Shown: positions 10,420-19,599, numbered from the stretch's first letter. The stretch is DNA of 41,614 nucleotides from Acinetobacter calcoaceticus (GCF_016508255.1 NZ_JADVKT010000013.1:1-41614), one strand, 5' to 3'. Made by a program: numbers and translations. The notes: generated by a model from the sequence alone, not told the origin.

Positions 10420-11373
10420 TTAGATATCTAAAACTAGTCTCGGTGTTTTAGAGCGCGAACAGCACACCAATATTTGCTCATTACTGGCCTTTTCTTCATC
10501 AGTAAAATAAACATCTCGATGATCAGGTTCGCCTTCAATCACATCGCACATACAGGTTCCGCATACGCCTTGCTCGCAAGACATTTCAATCTCGATGCCT
10601 TCTTTAGCCAAAGCCTGCAAAATGGTTTCGCCCGCTTCGACCATAATGATTTTTCCGCTACGCTCAGCCACCACCTCAAATGAATCTCCAGAAGTATCAG
10701 TTTCGACTTGGAAATATTCTTTGTGAATTTGCTGCTCAGGAAAATCATGAGTTGTGGCAAGGTTAATCACCCAGTCCATGAAACCGACTGGACCACACGT
10801 GTAAATATGGCTTTCAAGATCCATATTTTTAATAGCAGATTCAAAAAATGCGCGGTGGCTGGCACCTTCAGACTTAAAATGGAAAGTTGTGTATTTTGCT
10901 AACTCACCATTTTTAATTTCATCAACAAAAGCACAGTTTTCAGAGCTAGCGCCGCAGTAATGAAGCTCAAATGATTCGCCTTCATGTGCAAGTTGATAGG
11001 CCATCGTGATTAACGGCGTAATTCCGATTCCACCACCAATCAATACACTGTGTTTGGCTTTTAAAAGTGGAAATAAATTTTTTGGTTCACTGACCTGAAT
11101 TTGCATGCCATCTTTAATTTCATCAAAAGCCGATACAGATCCGCCACGAGATTCAGGGTCACGTAAAATTCCAAGGCGGAACTTACCTTCATCATTTGGA
11201 TTTTGGCAAAGTGAATATTGGCGCACCATGCCATTTGGTAAGTGCACATCAATATGCGCACCCGCTTCAACTTTTGGCAATGTTGCAGAAGTTGCAGATT
11301 CAAATTCCATGACTGCAATATTTCCACCTTCCACATGGCGATTTTTAACGACAACATCATAAAGTGTAGTCAT
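10420..11373 (-). CDS. iacF: Dioxygenase reductase component, IacF
   Basis: This 317-residue phthalate-dioxygenase-reductase-type protein has a flavin domain (RQYSLCQNP, near residue 53), a pyridine-nucleotide domain (VLIGGGIGITPLITMA near 110; YTCGPVGFMDWV near 192) and a C-terminal plant-type [2Fe-2S] ferredoxin (CEQGVCGTCMCDV and a fourth Cys in ILVCCSR). It carries electrons from NAD(P)H to the Rieske oxygenase IacCD. It is the eighth gene of the operon, between iacE and iacG. The order in the cluster and the domain order agree, so the assignment is firm, though isolated members are often labelled vanillate demethylase reductase. Confidence 0.88.
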   Translation of the reverse strand: MTTLYDVVVKNRHVEGGNIAVMEFESATSATLPKVEAGAHIDVHLPNGMVRQYSLCQNPNDEGKFRLGILRDPESRGGSVSAFDEIKDGMQIQVSEPKNLFPLLKAKHSVLIGGGIGITPLITMAYQLAHEGESFELHYCGASSENCAFVDEIKNGELAKYTTFHFKSEGASHRAFFESAIKNMDLESHIYTCGPVGFMDWVINLATTHDFPEQQIHKEYFQVETDTSGDSFEVVAERSGKIIMVEAGETILQALAKEGIEIEMSCEQGVCGTCMCDVIEGEPDHRDVYFTDEEKASNEQILVCCSRSKTPRLVLDI

Positions 11374-11407
11374 GATTCAACTCCCTTTTCATCGGTAAGC
11401 TCGTGGC

Positions 11408-12145
11408 TTAACGCATGAATAAACCACCGTTAATATCCCATGTTGCACCAGTCACAAATCCCGCATTTGGACTTGCCAGCAAGCCACAAGTTTCAGCAAT
11501 AAAATGCATACTTCCCAAAGCTTTAACAGGAATATTTTGGATGAACTGTTCCATTTTTTCGTCTGACACCACACTATGAACGATTGGGGACTCCATTGGA
11601 CCCGGTGCAACCGCATTAACCGTCACCCCTTTTGCAGCAAACTCTTTGGCAAAGATTTTGGTTAACGTCACAATCGCACCTTTGGTTGCCGCATAGTGTG
11701 CACCCGTTGCAGTACCACCATTTTGCCCCGCCAAAGACGCCATATTAATGATGCGTCCATAGCCTTTTTTAGCCATATATTGGCCAATAATTTGACAAGC
11801 CTGAAAGGTTCCGCGTTGGTTAACTTGGGTCACCCAATCAAAGTCCGCTGCGGTAATTTCTAATACTGGCGTTGCTTTGGTGACGGTAGCATTGTTAATC
11901 AACACATCAAGTTTATAAAACTTCTCTTCAATCCACTGCACCACAGCATGAAAATCTGCTTCGACTGAAATATTTAATTTCACTGGAAACATATTTTGTG
12001 CATGCTGGCTTTGCGCCTTTGCATTTTCGGCCTTTTCAAGCGTACTGGCTGACAAAATCACTTGATGGCCTTGGCTCGCAAAATATTCAGCAATAACATT
12101 ACCGAGTCCAGAAGCAGCACCTGTCACTAAAACAACTTGTTTCAT
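11408..12145 (-). CDS. iacE: Short-chain dehydrogenase, IacE
   Basis: This classical SDR (245 residues) has the cofactor motif VTGAASGLGN at residues 7-16, NNATV near 86, a catalytic Ser in INMASLAG and YAATK as the active-site Tyr/Lys pair. It ends GATWDINGGLFMR. In homologous iac systems IacE works with IacA in the early steps that turn indole-3-acetate into an oxindole-type acetate; that role is known from the family, not visible here. It starts 10 bases beyond the iacD stop, with AGGAGCAGCAA before its ATG, typical of a tightly packed operon. Confidence 0.85.
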   Translation of the reverse strand: MKQVVLVTGAASGLGNVIAEYFASQGHQVILSASTLEKAENAKAQSQHAQNMFPVKLNISVEADFHAVVQWIEEKFYKLDVLINNATVTKATPVLEITAADFDWVTQVNQRGTFQACQIIGQYMAKKGYGRIINMASLAGQNGGTATGAHYAATKGAIVTLTKIFAKEFAAKGVTVNAVAPGPMESPIVHSVVSDEKMEQFIQNIPVKALGSMHFIAETCGLLASPNAGFVTGATWDINGGLFMR

Positions 12146-12154
12146 TTGCTGCTC

Positions 12155-12640
12155 CTAAAGAATATAGCTAATACCAGCTAAGGTATCGGTTGAATTAACC
12201 AAGTTAATGATTTTACGGTTGATCTTAAAGCCTGTAGCCGCATCTCGAACCAAATGGTAAGTAATATCTGCGGTGTAATGCTTAAGGTTTTCTTTACGGA
12301 ACTCACGTAAGTTTTGAGCACAGCGTAAAACGATTTCATTGTCTTGATCTTGAATAACTCGTACACGAGAAACACTGCGTACGGTATTTGCCTTAGGTGC
12401 TGTAGAAATCGCTTCACCATTTTCGAGACGCTCTACACGTAAAGTACGCATATGGTTATCGTCATAGGCATAATTTAGATTGTTTTCGTAGTCAGTGAGG
12501 TTTGGGTCAATCGGAATGATATAAACGCCTTTTTCATTCCATAAATTGAGCCATTCACGATATTCACTGTGGTCTAACATATCTGCTTCAGCCCAGATGA
12601 AAGCAGTGACTTCATTTAATAATTGCAGATTCATATTCAT
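12155..12640 (-). CDS. iacD: Ring-hydroxylating dioxygenase small (beta) subunit, IacD
   Basis: This 161-residue protein of the ring-hydroxylating oxygenase beta-subunit family (a cystatin/NTF2-like cone fold) shows the usual N-terminal helix with EADMLDHSEYREWL and a middle segment YIIPIDPNLTDYEN. It has no cofactor and supports the alpha subunit IacC structurally. It is 10 bases downstream of iacC, with AAGGAGAGAGCA before the ATG; a second in-frame ATG lies two codons later. The alpha/beta pair indicates one Rieske oxygenase for the later steps of indole-acetate breakdown toward catechol. Confidence 0.87.
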   Translation of the reverse strand: MNMNLQLLNEVTAFIWAEADMLDHSEYREWLNLWNEKGVYIIPIDPNLTDYENNLNYAYDDNHMRTLRVERLENGEAISTAPKANTVRSVSRVRVIQDQDNEIVLRCAQNLREFRKENLKHYTADITYHLVRDAATGFKINRKIINLVNSTDTLAGISYIL

Positions 12641-12650
12641 TGCTCTCTCC

Positions 12651-13928
12651 TTAAGCCGTCATCATCTTTTTCCACTGCTGATAGGCTGCACGCATACCGG
12701 TTTCAGCACTGACATCACTTTTTAAACCATCTTCAGTTTGCACTTCGCCCGGTAAACCACGGTTCAACATGATCCATAAATCATTGCCTGCATTGGCGCC
12801 GTGTTGTACGCGTTCCCAAGCTTCAGAGTCATCTGGCGTACCAAAACCAAATGGGCCCTGGAAATGTTCATGCAAACGTAGACGGTATTGGTTGGCAATT
12901 TGTGGACCACCGTCCATCGTAATTACCGAGTGATGAATTTCTGTTTCAGCAACTGAAATTGGCTGTAACACACGGAAGAACGCCATTGAACATGCAATAT
13001 TCGGGAATAAATTTAAGTTAAAACCAGAACCACCGACAGCACGCACAATACGGCGTACTTCTAATTCTTCATGACCTTCATCACGCAAAGCTTGAGCCAA
13101 GTCTTCAAAACGCTCTTGAATTGGTCGCTCCATGAGCTCTTCGTCTAAATCGACCAGTTCAGGAATCATCACCATGACACTGTGGCCATTTCCTAAATCT
13201 TCAACAAAACCCGGCTGGTTTTCGAAGTTAAAGAGTTCTTCAGTTTTTTCATCCACAGAACTTAAGAATGACTTGTGTACCAACGGAAAATGATAGGCAT
13301 CCGTGGTATTTTCAAGCTGAATTTTCCAGTTACCCGGGAAACGGAAACGATGCTCACCCAACACTTTAATTGGATAACCCGCACCCTGTTTCATAAACAG
13401 GTCAATCCATTTTTTGGCTGGCCCAAGGAACTCTTCAAGTGGTTGAATGTCTTCTTTAAATGAAGCGAAGATCATGCCGTTATATTCTTCTACACGTAGA
13501 CTAACCAACGGTAACTCAGATTTATCTAAACAATCGCCGTAACTTTCCGGAGATGGTACGCCGCGTAAACTACCATCAAGCGCATAACTCCAACCGTGGT
13601 ACGGACATACAAAACTATTAGTTTTTCCTTTTTTATGTTCGCATACGGTTGCTGCACGGTGACGGCAACGGTTTAAAAGTACATGGACTTTCTTTTTACG
13701 GTCACGTACCGCAACAACGGGCTGTTTACCGATGTTAATGGTTTTATAGCTTCCGCCTTCCGGAATTTCGCTGGCATGAGCAACCCATACCCAAGTGCTA
13801 TAAAAGATTTTTTCCATTTCTTCATCAAAAATGCGTTCATCTTTATAAAGAGAAGTATGGGCACGGTCACTTTTAACTAAAGTTTCGTAATCAGTGCCAA
13901 TGTTATGCGTTGGGATAATACTGTTCAT
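12651..13928 (-). CDS. iacC: Rieske ring-hydroxylating dioxygenase large (alpha) subunit, IacC
   Basis: This is the catalytic subunit, 425 residues from the start I prefer. The Rieske [2Fe-2S] ligands are Cys88 and His90 (NRCRHRAA) and Cys108 and His111 (CPYHGWSY). The mononuclear iron site has His213 and His218 in TTDAYHFPLVH, with the bridging Asp210. I choose the ATG at 13928, which follows AAAAGGACTATTGAT. An in-frame ATG at 13961 overlaps the iacI stop as ATGA and would add 11 residues, but its ribosome site abuts the start codon. With IacD and IacF it forms a three-component oxygenase in indole-acetate degradation. Confidence 0.88.
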   Translation of the reverse strand: MNSIIPTHNIGTDYETLVKSDRAHTSLYKDERIFDEEMEKIFYSTWVWVAHASEIPEGGSYKTINIGKQPVVAVRDRKKKVHVLLNRCRHRAATVCEHKKGKTNSFVCPYHGWSYALDGSLRGVPSPESYGDCLDKSELPLVSLRVEEYNGMIFASFKEDIQPLEEFLGPAKKWIDLFMKQGAGYPIKVLGEHRFRFPGNWKIQLENTTDAYHFPLVHKSFLSSVDEKTEELFNFENQPGFVEDLGNGHSVMVMIPELVDLDEELMERPIQERFEDLAQALRDEGHEELEVRRIVRAVGGSGFNLNLFPNIACSMAFFRVLQPISVAETEIHHSVITMDGGPQIANQYRLRLHEHFQGPFGFGTPDDSEAWERVQHGANAGNDLWIMLNRGLPGEVQTEDGLKSDVSAETGMRAAYQQWKKMMTA

Positions 13929-13957
13929 ATCAATAGTCCTTTTAAATATGTCCTGGG

Positions 13958-14485
13958 TCATTCCTGGGAAGGTACTGGCAGTTCGGCTTCACTGTGCCAA
14001 TGCGATACGGGACGACTGAAAATATTCTGTGTCTGGAAGTGTTTAATCTTCCATGTTCCATCTGCTTGCTTTTGAAACTTCACGTTGAGCTTTGCTGCAT
14101 TCAGATGACTACGGCCATCTTTAAACGTTGAAGTTTGCAACATAAGCCATGAAGCATTTGCATGGTTTTGATTTACATCAATTTGCTCTGAATTTACAAA
14201 GTGAGCATTCATGACAAAGTGAGATTCTTTTTGGGTGTAACTTTTAAACATGTCGTAAATCGACTGCCAAGAATCATAGCGGCCAAAAGATTTGGCATAT
14301 TTCTCACCCACACCTTCCCAAATACAATCTTGATCAAAAAGATTCATTAGTTCATCAAGGTCTGTATTTGCATTAAGCTCGTCGCAGATTTCCATATAAC
14401 GGTTCAGACAATTACGAATGGCGTTATGCGCTTCTAACTGCTCTAGCCGCTCTATAATTTCTGCCATATTCACTTTGTCAGTCAT
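13958..14485 (-). CDS. iacI: SnoaL/NTF2-like protein, IacI
   Basis: This 175-residue protein resembles the SnoaL-like NTF2 fold (LEAHNAIRNCLNRYMEICDE, then LMNLFDQDCIWEGVG and HFVMNAHFVNSEQI). This fold is common in small isomerases, dehydratases and dioxygenase accessory proteins. Its position between iacB and iacC is the one held by iacI in known clusters; its reaction has not been settled to my knowledge, and I do not assign one. The ATG lies 10 bases after iacB, whose stop codon is part of the TAAGG ribosome site. Confidence 0.78.
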   Translation of the reverse strand: MTDKVNMAEIIERLEQLEAHNAIRNCLNRYMEICDELNANTDLDELMNLFDQDCIWEGVGEKYAKSFGRYDSWQSIYDMFKSYTQKESHFVMNAHFVNSEQIDVNQNHANASWLMLQTSTFKDGRSHLNAAKLNVKFQKQADGTWKIKHFQTQNIFSRPVSHWHSEAELPVPSQE

Positions 14486-14495
14486 TACGGTCGCC

Positions 14496-14855
14496 TTAAC
14501 GTTGGATAATCAATTCGCGCCCAACACGAGCTTCAACTTTGCAATATTTCCAAAGTTTGTATGGACCTTCACCCACCACTGTTGTTCTAAACAAGTTACA
14601 AGCGGCATGTACGGTTTCAATATCCGGAACATCTGCAAGCAAATACGTCGTCCAAGGCCAGCCCGCACTTGGGCCAACCATGCTTTGATCATCATCAAGA
14701 TTTCCAAAAACATGCACGCCCGGTAAGTCATGAATACCATTCCACATTTCACCAAACGCTGCCCAAACCGCTTTTGCTTCAGCAGGCTCTGCATCAAAAA
14801 AGTTTTGGTTAATACCCATGCAGAACAACACACGTAATGATTTTTTAGCTTCCAT
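14496..14855 (-). CDS. iacB: Small alpha/beta-barrel-like protein, IacB
   Basis: This 119-residue protein has an N-terminal strand with RVLFCMGIN and a C-terminal YKLWKYCKVEARVGRELI segment, a layout like dimeric alpha/beta-barrel (ferredoxin-like) proteins. No catalytic motif is obvious. Its place directly after iacA matches iacB in described clusters, where it was first listed as a hypothetical protein in the early part of the pathway. The start ATG follows AAGGATATTGAG. The family call rests mainly on position. Confidence 0.75.
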   Translation of the reverse strand: MEAKKSLRVLFCMGINQNFFDAEPAEAKAVWAAFGEMWNGIHDLPGVHVFGNLDDDQSMVGPSAGWPWTTYLLADVPDIETVHAACNLFRTTVVGEGPYKLWKYCKVEARVGRELIIQR

Positions 14856-14882
14856 CTCAATATCCTTTTTTAAAATTAAAAC

Positions 14883-16052
14883 TTATAAATAACCTGGGGT
14901 TGGCTTTAACCCAAAACTGACCGAACCTGCATTTTGTAAAGTCGCATCGCCCATAAAGGCATGCTGGGTCACCACGTTGGTGTCATTCACAAAACGGCTA
15001 AATGGATTGTTGGTATAAATGGCTGTCATGCCCGCGAGCATTTGCATTTTTCGGGTCACTTTGGCGCAAACTCGAGCCGCATGGGTACATGCCAGACGCA
15101 TATCACTAATTTGTTCAGCAGTTGCTTCACGCCCAGCAATAATTTCATTCCAGACAATGTCCATGGTTTGATAAAACCAAGACTTTGCAGCCTGAAACTC
15201 TGCATCTGCTTGAGCAAACTCATATTGAGTCACTGGGCGGTTGGCAATTTCCGACCCACCTGTAATGGATGCTTTACCGGGGGCTAATTTTTCAAATTCT
15301 TCTAGTGCGGCAGCTGCAACACCAATACCTACCACGGTTAAGACTTGAGTCGCTAACGACAGTGACGGATATTTAAAAAATGGTTCACTTAGCTTTGAAG
15401 GTTCACCGCGTACAAAGGTCCATTTCTTTTCGACCAATACATCTTCGACCACCAAATCATGGCTTCCCGTACCTTTTAGGCCAACAGTGTCCCATGTCAT
15501 TTCGATTTTAGCTTTCGTGGCAGGCATGACAGCCATACGTGGTAAGCCCTGCATTTCATTGTTTTTAAGTGGTGAAATACCTACACCAACAATGTCAGCT
15601 CCCATACAGCCGCTTGAAAATTTCCAACGTCCACGAACCATTACACCTTCGTCTGTAATTTCGGCGGGTTGTGGCGGGAAAATACCTCCAGCAAACACCA
15701 CATCTGGCCCGTTTTGGTACAACTCTTTAAGCGTTTCTTCAGGCAAGCTACCTAAATACGCAGGGCTCATACCGAAACTTGCCACCCAACCCACTGAACC
15801 GTCAGCTTTAGATAAAGTTTCAATCAATTCGCAAAACTGTCGCGGTGAACATTCATCACCGCCAAAACGTTTCGGAACCAATGCACGGTAAACACCAATC
15901 TGTTTAAGCTTTTCGATAATGTCTTGGCTCACATAAGCCTGATTATCGAATTCACCTGTACAGGCACGCTCGCGAATTTCCTGACACAAAGCATGTAAGT
16001 CAACTGCTTTGTCTTGAGAAGCAAACTCCATTTTAGACAACTTATTCATCAT
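14883..16052 (-). CDS. iacA: Acyl-CoA dehydrogenase-fold flavin monooxygenase, IacA
   Basis: This 389-residue protein belongs to the acyl-CoA dehydrogenase superfamily branch of two-component flavin monooxygenases, like HsaA and the C2 component of 4-hydroxyphenylacetate hydroxylase. Features include VYRALVPKRFGGDE near residue 55, DGSVGWVASFGMS near 94, GRWKFSSGCMGAD near 138 and the C-terminal helix with NVVTQHAFMGDATLQNAG. It starts the attack on indole-3-acetate by oxygenating the indole ring, using reduced flavin from IacG; this is known for homologues. The same enzymes oxidise indole and can give blue pigment. Two adjacent ATGs follow AAGGAGTTAG; I use the first. Confidence 0.9.
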   Translation of the reverse strand: MMNKLSKMEFASQDKAVDLHALCQEIRERACTGEFDNQAYVSQDIIEKLKQIGVYRALVPKRFGGDECSPRQFCELIETLSKADGSVGWVASFGMSPAYLGSLPEETLKELYQNGPDVVFAGGIFPPQPAEITDEGVMVRGRWKFSSGCMGADIVGVGISPLKNNEMQGLPRMAVMPATKAKIEMTWDTVGLKGTGSHDLVVEDVLVEKKWTFVRGEPSKLSEPFFKYPSLSLATQVLTVVGIGVAAAALEEFEKLAPGKASITGGSEIANRPVTQYEFAQADAEFQAAKSWFYQTMDIVWNEIIAGREATAEQISDMRLACTHAARVCAKVTRKMQMLAGMTAIYTNNPFSRFVNDTNVVTQHAFMGDATLQNAGSVSFGLKPTPGYL

Positions 16053-16067
16053 CTAACTCCTTGTAAT

Positions 16068-17177
16068 TTATTGCATTGCATCAATACAAAATTTGGCTAT
16101 AGCGCATAATTGCTCATCTTTTTGATGCTTTGATACGATCTGTAAGCCCACAGGTAAACCGTCACTCGTTTCAAGTGGTACTGAAATGGCTGGATGTCCT
16201 GATAAATTAAATGGTCGAACTAAACCTGTAAGATTCAAAAAAGCGACCGTGTTTTCAGCTTCAGAAACTTTCGGTGGAATTTGTGGAAGTGTCGGTAAAA
16301 TCAATGCATCATATTTTTCTAATAGTGCATCAAGTTCCTGAATCAGCTGCGCTTTCACAACTTCAGCTTGTTTCACTTGCTCTAAAGTTGTTGCGGCAGC
16401 TTTTAACAAACGGATATTTACATCAGAACCAACTAGGCCCGTTTGAGTTAACTCACCAAAAGCTTGCCAATTTTCATAATTAATAATCTGCATGCCCGCA
16501 TCAAAAGCGGCTTCAAAATGTTCAACTTTTTCTAAAGTGGTCTGTAAATTCGCTTTTTGAAATGCCTGATGAATACAGTTCCAAATAACCTCATCTGCTT
16601 TTACATCTAGAACTGCAAGTTTTGGTGCATGAGTACATTGGGCAGGCTTGAAAGTTGGATCAATAATTTGCATCGCTTTTTCAATCATCTCGACTGAATT
16701 TGCAAAAGGACCAACGCAATCTAAAGAGCTTGAAGGTGGATAAACGCCTTTTCTGCTCACACGACCAAATGTAGGCTTTAAACCATAAATTCCGCAGCAC
16801 GCAGCGGGCATACGAATAGAGCCGCCAGTGTCTGTACCTAAGGTAAAATCAGCCTGTTTTGCAGCAACTGCCGCGGCTGAACCACTCGAAGATCCACCTG
16901 GAATAAGTTCAGGATACTTTGGATTAACCGGCGTACCAAAAGCGTGGTTAATGCCTGTAATACCAAAAGCCAATTCGTGCAAATTCGTTTTCGCAATAAT
17001 TTCACAGTCTGCTTTTAAGATGTTTTTAACGACCTCAGCATCATCTTGAGCGGGTTCAACGTCTAATAAAGCACGACTGCCAGCAATGGTTTTTAGACCT
17101 TGAATATCAATTGTGTCCTTAACCATGACCTTAAGCTTGCCACTTCCTTTGTGCACGCTTTGGCTAATAATATTCAT
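16068..17177 (-). CDS. iacH: Amidase-signature hydrolase, IacH
   Basis: This amidase-signature enzyme has 369 residues, shorter than the 450-500 common in the family. The catalytic triad is visible as Lys20 (MVKDTIDI), a cis-Ser in GGSSSGSAAAVAA (residues 94-106) and the nucleophile Ser120 in DTGGSIRMPAA. It is the first gene of the iac operon. It may hydrolyse indole-acetamide or an amide intermediate; the substrate is not settled by sequence. The start ATG follows GGAAAAGTGA. A consensus-like promoter lies 34-62 bases upstream, divergent from iacR. Confidence 0.87.
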   Translation of the reverse strand: MNIISQSVHKGSGKLKVMVKDTIDIQGLKTIAGSRALLDVEPAQDDAEVVKNILKADCEIIAKTNLHELAFGITGINHAFGTPVNPKYPELIPGGSSSGSAAAVAAKQADFTLGTDTGGSIRMPAACCGIYGLKPTFGRVSRKGVYPPSSSLDCVGPFANSVEMIEKAMQIIDPTFKPAQCTHAPKLAVLDVKADEVIWNCIHQAFQKANLQTTLEKVEHFEAAFDAGMQIINYENWQAFGELTQTGLVGSDVNIRLLKAAATTLEQVKQAEVVKAQLIQELDALLEKYDALILPTLPQIPPKVSEAENTVAFLNLTGLVRPFNLSGHPAISVPLETSDGLPVGLQIVSKHQKDEQLCAIAKFCIDAMQ

Positions 17178-17210
17178 TCACTTTTCCATGTATTTTTATC
17201 TGTTATTTAA

Positions 17211-17239
17211 AATATCAGAAAATTTAATGGAATTGTCAA
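17211..17239 (-). promoter_or_regulatory. Probable iacH (iac operon) promoter
   Basis: On the minus strand a perfect TTGACA (17239-17234) is followed after 17 bases by GATATT (17216-17211). It lies in the 148-base gap between iacH and the divergent iacR. On the plus strand TATAAT at 17285-17290 is a likely -10 box for iacR, without a clear -35. The two promoters are about 45 bases apart, so one bound IacR could control both. I found no perfect palindrome between them. Confidence 0.6.
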
Positions 17240-17325
17240 GTATTTTTTCTAAATCGTACTCAAGGAAATATGCAAAAATTTGTTTATAATAGAATTCTTC
17301 CTTTTCACTAAGTTATTGCTTAGCT

Positions 17326-17793
17326 ATGCTTGATCATTTAGAACAATTTCTTCCTAATAAAGAACCGTCGAGTATTCAAAATTTCCCTTTTTTTTGGGTT
17401 TCTCAAGTGAATGGAAAATATTCACAACTCATTGAAAAATCAATAAAAAAGCTAGGTATTGATAATACACGTCGTAAAATTATTTTAAGTACCAATGCTT
17501 TAGGTGAAGCGAGTATTACCGATATTGCCAATCTTTCTACCTTAAAGTTAACCACCGCAACAAAGGCGGTATATCGCTTGGTAGAAGATGAAATTGTGGA
17601 AGTCTACTCCTCTACCACTGATGAACGGATTTCGATGGTGAAACTAACTTCCAAAGGTGTTGAACTGGTAGAACAAATTAACCAGATTAGTATTGTGACT
17701 TTAGCGGGTATTTTGAATGCCTTCTCTGAAGATGAGCTTCATAATTTAAATCACCAATTAAAGAAATTATTTGATCTTATGCCTTCAAGCTAA
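17326..17793 (+). CDS. iacR: MarR-family regulator of the iac operon
   Basis: This 155-residue MarR-type regulator has its winged helix at about residues 62-115 (TDIANLSTLKLTTATKAVYR, then VEVYSSTTDERISMVKLTSKG). It is transcribed away from iacH, the position of iacR in known clusters, where it represses the catabolic genes until indole-acetate is present. No good ribosome site precedes the ATG at 17326, so it may be weakly translated or start differently. A hairpin with an 11-base-pair stem follows 20 bases after its stop. Confidence 0.85.
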   Translation: MLDHLEQFLPNKEPSSIQNFPFFWVSQVNGKYSQLIEKSIKKLGIDNTRRKIILSTNALGEASITDIANLSTLKLTTATKAVYRLVEDEIVEVYSSTTDERISMVKLTSKGVELVEQINQISIVTLAGILNAFSEDELHNLNHQLKKLFDLMPSS

Positions 17794-18202
17794 CTTCATC
17801 TAAATTTTAAAAAGTAACTAGAAAGTTTAACCACCTTCTAGTTACTATAAAAATTAACAATATTTATCAAAAACTTAAAATAAAAAATATTTCTTCATTT
17901 CATCAAATCATCAGACGTTCTACATTTTTTATTTGTTTTAAATACCTATTAGGTATTCAAACATACTCAATAAGTAATGGAATTTTACATATAAAAAGAA
18001 AATAATATTTCCATCATATTGGAAATCAAAGCATCTTCTTCAACTACTTTTGTCTTTACATATGGATTGTATGTAAGGCCATTCTCTAATCAAAAGGCTA
18101 TTTATTATTTAAGGTATTGGGGGAACCAAATTATCTTGCACGAATAATATAAAGCTGAGATTCAACTTCTCTAAAAGAGTTTTATACATAAGGATTAAGT
18201 GT
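17794..18202 (+). other. 409-base non-coding region with four dyad symmetries
   Basis: No credible gene is seen. The first part holds a hairpin downstream of iacR (stem AGTAACTAGAA at 17813-17823 with TTCTAGTTACT at 17836-17846, no T run). Further on are three inverted repeats: AATACCTA-T-TAGGTATT at 17941-17957, ATTTCCA-N6-TGGAAAT at 18007-18026 and TTACATA-N7-TATGTAA at 18056-18076. The first is a 17-base perfect palindrome of the size MarR proteins bind. They lie 126-262 bases before the permease gene and may control it. Confidence 0.5.
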
Positions 18203-19549
18203 ATGAACCAAATTGATCTTGCTACTGAAAGGACACAAAAGAAAAGCAATGCATATGCATGGTACGTCGTTGTGCTGTGTATGTTGGCATATATATTTTC
18301 ATTTATTGACCGCCAGATTCTGGCACTGATGATTGAACCCATCAAAGCGGATCTTCATCTTTCAGATACACAATTTAGTCTGTTACATGGACTTGCCTTC
18401 TCACTTTTCTATGCCGTGATGGGGCTACCACTCGCCTATATTGCCGATCGTTTTTCACGACCTAAACTTATTTCAATTGGTATTATTATCTGGAGTCTGG
18501 CAACAGCGACCTGTGGTTTGAGTAAGAACTTTATTCAACTTTTTTTAAGTCGTATGGCTGTTGGTGTCGGTGAAGCTGCGTTATCTCCAGCCGCTTATTC
18601 AATGTTCAGCGATATGTTCAGTAAAGATAAATTAGGTCGCGCTGTAGGTATCTATTCGGTTGGCGCTTTCTTAGGTGGAGGTATTGCCTTTTTAGTGGGT
18701 GGATATGTCATCAATCTATTGAAAGGTGTCACTTTAATTGAAGTTCCTTTATTAGGCGCACTTAAAGCATGGCAAATTGCCTTTTTTGTGGTAGGTTTGC
18801 CTGGCATCATTATTGGTTTGCTATTTATTCTGACGGTTAAAGATCCAGCGCGTAAAGGTCAAAAGCTCAACCAGCACGGACAAGTTGACCAAGTTAAATT
18901 CAAACAATGCCTTCAGTTTATTGCTAAACACTCAAAAACCTTTGCTTGTCACTATTTAGGTTTTACCTTTTATGCAATGGCGCTATACAGCCTTACCAGT
19001 TGGACACCAGCATTTTATATCCGAAAATTTCAACTTGCCCCAACAGAAACAGGATACATGCTTGGCACGATAATGTTGGTTGCCAATACATTAGGTGTAT
19101 TTTTTGCGGGATGGTTAAACGATTGGTTTATTAAAAAAGGACGTCAAGATGCGCCAATGATTACAGGTGTGATCGGCATTGTAGGTTTGATTGTTCCAAT
19201 TTCATTTTTTACCCAAACCGATCAACTTTGGTTATCAGTTAGCTTATTAATTCCTGCCATGTTCTTTGCCTCTTTCCCTTTAGTCATTTCAGCAACTGCC
19301 TTACAAATGTTAGCTCCAAACCAATTTAGAGCACGCCTCTCCGCTCTTTTTCTTTTGATCAGTAACTTAATTGGTTTAGGTATTGGTACAACATTGGTCG
19401 CAATTATTACCGATAAAGTTTTTGGCAGTCCACTAATGGTTGGCTCATCTTTATCTATTGTAGGTGGCCTCTCTTGTGTATTGGCTTTAATTCTACTTTT
19501 CAAAGGCTGCAAATTCTTTAGTGAAAGCATGAAAAACAACATTAATTGA
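18203..19549 (+). CDS. MFS permease, probable indole-3-acetate uptake
   Basis: This 448-residue major facilitator protein has about 12 membrane segments. The motif DRQILALMIEPIKADLHLSD after the first helix and the loop LAYIADRFSRPK resemble the spinster/aromatic-acid type of uptake permease more than drug exporters. It sits between the iac regulator and an outer-membrane porin, so import of indole-acetate or a related acid is the natural reading, but the substrate is inferred. The ATG follows AAGGATTAAGTGT. A hairpin (19573-19599) separates it from the porin gene. Confidence 0.75.
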   Translation: MNQIDLATERTQKKSNAYAWYVVVLCMLAYIFSFIDRQILALMIEPIKADLHLSDTQFSLLHGLAFSLFYAVMGLPLAYIADRFSRPKLISIGIIIWSLATATCGLSKNFIQLFLSRMAVGVGEAALSPAAYSMFSDMFSKDKLGRAVGIYSVGAFLGGGIAFLVGGYVINLLKGVTLIEVPLLGALKAWQIAFFVVGLPGIIIGLLFILTVKDPARKGQKLNQHGQVDQVKFKQCLQFIAKHSKTFACHYLGFTFYAMALYSLTSWTPAFYIRKFQLAPTETGYMLGTIMLVANTLGVFFAGWLNDWFIKKGRQDAPMITGVIGIVGLIVPISFFTQTDQLWLSVSLLIPAMFFASFPLVISATALQMLAPNQFRARLSALFLLISNLIGLGIGTTLVAIITDKVFGSPLMVGSSLSIVGGLSCVLALILLFKGCKFFSESMKNNIN

Positions 19550-19572
19550 ATCAATGACTGTCTATTGAACAG

Positions 19573-19599
19573 TGCTCTCTTTAACCCCTGAAGGGAGCA
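19573..19599 (+). terminator. Hairpin between permease and porin genes
   Basis: The stem TGCTCTCTT at 19573-19581 pairs with AAGGGAGCA at 19591-19599, with one G-T wobble and a 9-base loop. No T run follows, so it may be a weak terminator or an mRNA-stabilising structure within a permease-porin transcript. Confidence 0.35.

Noticed and set aside
14510..14860. Alternative 116-codon frame over iacB
   Set aside because: Frame-shifted shadow of iacB with no family resemblance; iacB has a proper ribosome site and the expected place.
15487..15891. 134-codon plus-strand frame inside iacA
   Set aside because: Antisense shadow of a conserved enzyme gene, no ribosome site and no recognisable domain.
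18109..18345. 78-codon minus-strand frame over the permease start
   Set aside because: It overlaps the first helix of the permease in antisense and has no ribosome site; the upstream region is better explained as regulatory.
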